64,000 bases of DNA, from NCBI GenBank assembly GCA_031082125.1, contig JAVHLM010000006.1:123926-187925 (forward strand), given 5' to 3'. The translations under genes and the position numbers were made by a program. The notes below the pieces were generated by a model. It saw only the letters and a list, made by a program, of their open reading frames with translations. It had not been told where the DNA came from and ran no database searches. Shown in pieces: positions 62,430 through 64,000 of this stretch. The first letter of the stretch is position 1. Every line of letters begins with the position of its first letter. This stretch comes from Candidatus Eremiobacterota bacterium (GTDB lineage: Bacteria > Vulcanimicrobiota > CADAWZ01 > Ess09-12).

Positions 62430-63452
62430 ATGCGCTGGGCCATTCCTGAATCACTCACCATGCTCCTCCTTGTCCCCCTGCTCATTATCTTCTACGTGAT
62501 GATGTTTGACAGGAAAAGAAAGGCAAAGGAGCGCTTCGCAAAATCATTCTCACGGCTTGCCCCTCTGCTCAGCCTCAGGAAACAGAAGGTAAAGGCCCTT
62601 CTGGTGGTGCTTGCCGTCATATTCCTGGTCCTTGCCCTCGCAGGCCCCCAGTGGGGCGAGAGGGAAAAAACCATCCAGAGCAAGGGGGTTGACGTCTTCA
62701 TCGCCATTGACTGCTCGCAGAGCATGCTCGCTGAAGACTACAAGCCCTCGAGGCTCGCCTTTGCAAAGACCCTTCTCAAGAAGATGGCTGACAACCTCCA
62801 GGGGAACAGGATCGGGGTGATTGCTTTCTCCGGTGCCGCATATATTGAGTGCCCCCTCACCATCGATATCAGCGCGGTGAAAATGTACATTGACGACCTC
62901 GATCCCTCGTCAATCCCCATCCAGGGCACTTCGCTTGCCGATGCCATCGATCTTGCCGTGAAAAGCTATCCCCGCGGGGCGAAAGGCTCCAAGGCCCTCA
63001 TCATTCTCTCCGACGGCGAGAGCCTCGAGGGTGACGCCCTTAACGCCGCAAAGCTTGCCGCCAGGGAACATGTGCGGATCTATACCATCGGTGTGGGCAC
63101 CCCTGAAGGCACCGAGATCCCCTTGAAAAACGCCGAGAACGCGAAAATCGCTCCCAAAACTGATGTCAAGGGAAAGATTGTGATCTCAAAGCTCGACGAG
63201 AAATCACTCAAGGAGCTGGCCCAGTCCACCGGCGGCATGTACCTGAGGGCTTCCTATGACGAGAGAAGCATGATGGCCATTGCGAACACCATACTCGGTA
63301 TGGAAAAAAAGGAATTCGGCACCTTACTCCAAAAACAATATATTGAGCGTTTCCAGTATCCTCTTTTCATGGCTCTCGTGCTTCTTGTCATCGAGGCCCT
63401 TATTTCTGAGACAAAAGGAGGGAAACGTGCACAAATCACCGAGGCACAGTAA
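62430..63452 (+). CDS. batB: BatB-like VWA protein
   Basis: A 340-residue paralogue of BatA: two N-terminal membrane segments (LTMLLLVPLLIIFYVMM; VLAVIFLVLALAGPQWG), VWA domain with MIDAS DCSQSM, GTSLADAID and LSDGESLEG, and a C-terminal helix (FQYPLFMALVLLVIEALIS). Substrate unknown; probably a heteromer with BatA. ATG 62430 follows GGGGGAGACT. Its 3' end overlaps the BatC gene by 26 bases. Confidence 0.95.
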   Translation: MRWAIPESLTMLLLVPLLIIFYVMMFDRKRKAKERFAKSFSRLAPLLSLRKQKVKALLVVLAVIFLVLALAGPQWGEREKTIQSKGVDVFIAIDCSQSMLAEDYKPSRLAFAKTLLKKMADNLQGNRIGVIAFSGAAYIECPLTIDISAVKMYIDDLDPSSIPIQGTSLADAIDLAVKSYPRGAKGSKALIILSDGESLEGDALNAAKLAAREHVRIYTIGVGTPEGTEIPLKNAENAKIAPKTDVKGKIVISKLDEKSLKELAQSTGGMYLRASYDERSMMAIANTILGMEKKEFGTLLQKQYIERFQYPLFMALVLLVIEALISETKGGKRAQITEAQ

Positions 63453-64000
63453 GCTCCTTATGCTCTCCCTGCTCGTGATCCTTGAGGTGCTGCTCTTGTC
63501 GGCGCCTCTGCGGGCATCGGTCTATTCCTCGATCCGCTCGGGCAACAAGGACTTTGAAAAAGGGAAATACCAGGAGGCGCAAAAGAAGTACGAGAAGGCC
63601 ATGAGCCTCAAGCCTCAGTGGGACATCCCCCTTTTCAATATCGCCAATGCCCTCTTCAAGCAGAACAAGTACAAGGAGGCGGTCCAGGACTTCGAAAAAA
63701 CAGCAGGCATCAAGGATACGGCCCTTGGCGCCAAGTCATACTATAATATGGGAAACAGCTATTACCGCATGGAGAACCTGGAGAAAGCCATCGAGAGCTA
63801 CAAGGAGGCCCTGAGGAGAAATCCCGACGACCAGGATGCAAAATACAACCTGGAGCTTGCCCTGCGCAAAGACCAGCAAAAGAACAAGAATAAGAATAAG
63901 AACAAGGACAAGGACAAGAACAAGGATAAGAACAAGGACAAGGACAAGAACAAGGACAAGGACAAGAACAAGGACAAGGACAAGAACAAGGACAAGGACA
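63427..64000 (+). CDS. batC: BatC-like TPR protein, truncated by window end
   Basis: An incomplete gene with at least 191 codons. It starts at GTG 63427 behind a perfect AAGGAGG, inside the end of batB; an in-frame ATG at 63460 is a second choice. The signal peptide (LLMLSLLVILEVLLLSAPLRAS) precedes TPR repeats (SSIRSGNKDFEKGKYQEAQKKYEKAM; KSYYNMGNSYYRMENLEKAIESYKEAL). From about residue 152 the sequence is a Lys/Asn/Asp repeat that continues off the window, so the protein could be much longer. BatC-type proteins are periplasmic TPR scaffolds of the Bat complex. Confidence 0.9.
   Translation, partial: MHKSPRHSKLLMLSLLVILEVLLLSAPLRASVYSSIRSGNKDFEKGKYQEAQKKYEKAMSLKPQWDIPLFNIANALFKQNKYKEAVQDFEKTAGIKDTALGAKSYYNMGNSYYRMENLEKAIESYKEALRRNPDDQDAKYNLELALRKDQQKNKNKNKNKDKDKNKDKNKDKDKNKDKDKNKDKDKNKDKD
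63880..64000 (+). repeat. AAC/GAC/AAG-rich coding repeat (KNKDKD)
   Basis: From 63880 to the window end the DNA is made of AAGAAC, AAGGAC and AAGAAT hexamers, all in frame. It encodes an alternating Lys-Asn-Lys-Asp chain of unknown length and is a hotspot for slippage or assembly error. Confidence 0.92.

Overview
The window is a dense, bacterial-style chromosome segment: high GC, genes packed on both strands, many 4-base ATGA overlaps and clear AGGAGG-type ribosome binding sites. I count 55 protein genes, one of them cut by the window end, plus one tRNA. The cell is evidently a diderm. It has an Lpt lipopolysaccharide-export cluster, an O-antigen-ligase-like protein, a LolA-like protein, Tat components, and a 992-residue outer-membrane porin anchored by one SLH domain and a coiled coil. 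SLH-anchored porins, the secA-prfB order, Amj and DUF3084 are typical of Terrabacteria-side diderms (Cyanobacteria relatives, Eremiobacterota/Xenobia, Armatimonadota, Negativicutes). I favour an uncultured Eremiobacterota/Xenobia-like lineage, but the sequence alone does not prove this. The organism decodes UGA as selenocysteine: selB and a tRNA-Sec gene lie side by side.

Layout. 0-14 kb: two class-I aminotransferases, an SLC45-like MFS carrier, a HTH/coiled-coil protein beside a 52-bp tandem repeat, a PanE-like reductase, several envelope proteins (TPR lipoprotein, LTxxQ-like, LolA-like), a response regulator with a degenerate GGDEF domain, and an HtrA protease with two unusual companion genes. 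14.5-21.8 kb: a seven-gene minus-strand operon ndk, lipid kinase, rsmI, L,D-transpeptidase, response regulator, histidine kinase, alr, facing a double-length fused Amj lipid II flippase. 23.5-30 kb: two poorly known secreted or envelope-like proteins, an ECF sigma/anti-sigma/CpxP-like module, and the SLH porin. 30.4-40 kb: prfB with its programmed +1 frameshift, secA, a YVTN beta-propeller, a YqgF-like nuclease, DUF3084, and lptF/G, lptB, lptC. 40-46.4 kb: a Thr/Pro/Ser-repeat surface protein, an O-antigen ligase and a giant S55-protease/propeller fusion. 46.4-48.5 kb: selB and selC. 49-58 kb: HEAT-repeat membrane protein, type IV pilin with a promoter that predicts a leaderless mRNA, DUF503, MoxR, a PPP-type phosphatase, two TatA-like proteins, mobA, and a TPR protein with two degenerate GGDEF domains. 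58.4-64 kb: the moxR-DUF58-BatD/A/B/C operon, running off the window end.

How the genes fit together: most of the window concerns envelope building and envelope sensing. The SelB/tRNA-Sec, MobA and TatA genes together suggest an exported molybdenum selenoenzyme such as a formate dehydrogenase elsewhere in the genome; this is inference. I found no single dramatic new defence or mobile system, no CRISPR array, no IS element and no rRNA. The least ordinary items are the fused tandem Amj, the family of degenerate GGDEF proteins, the leaderless pilin promoter embedded in a stop codon, the S55 protease fused to a propeller with Ser preceding His, and a pilin-head/TPR hybrid protein.
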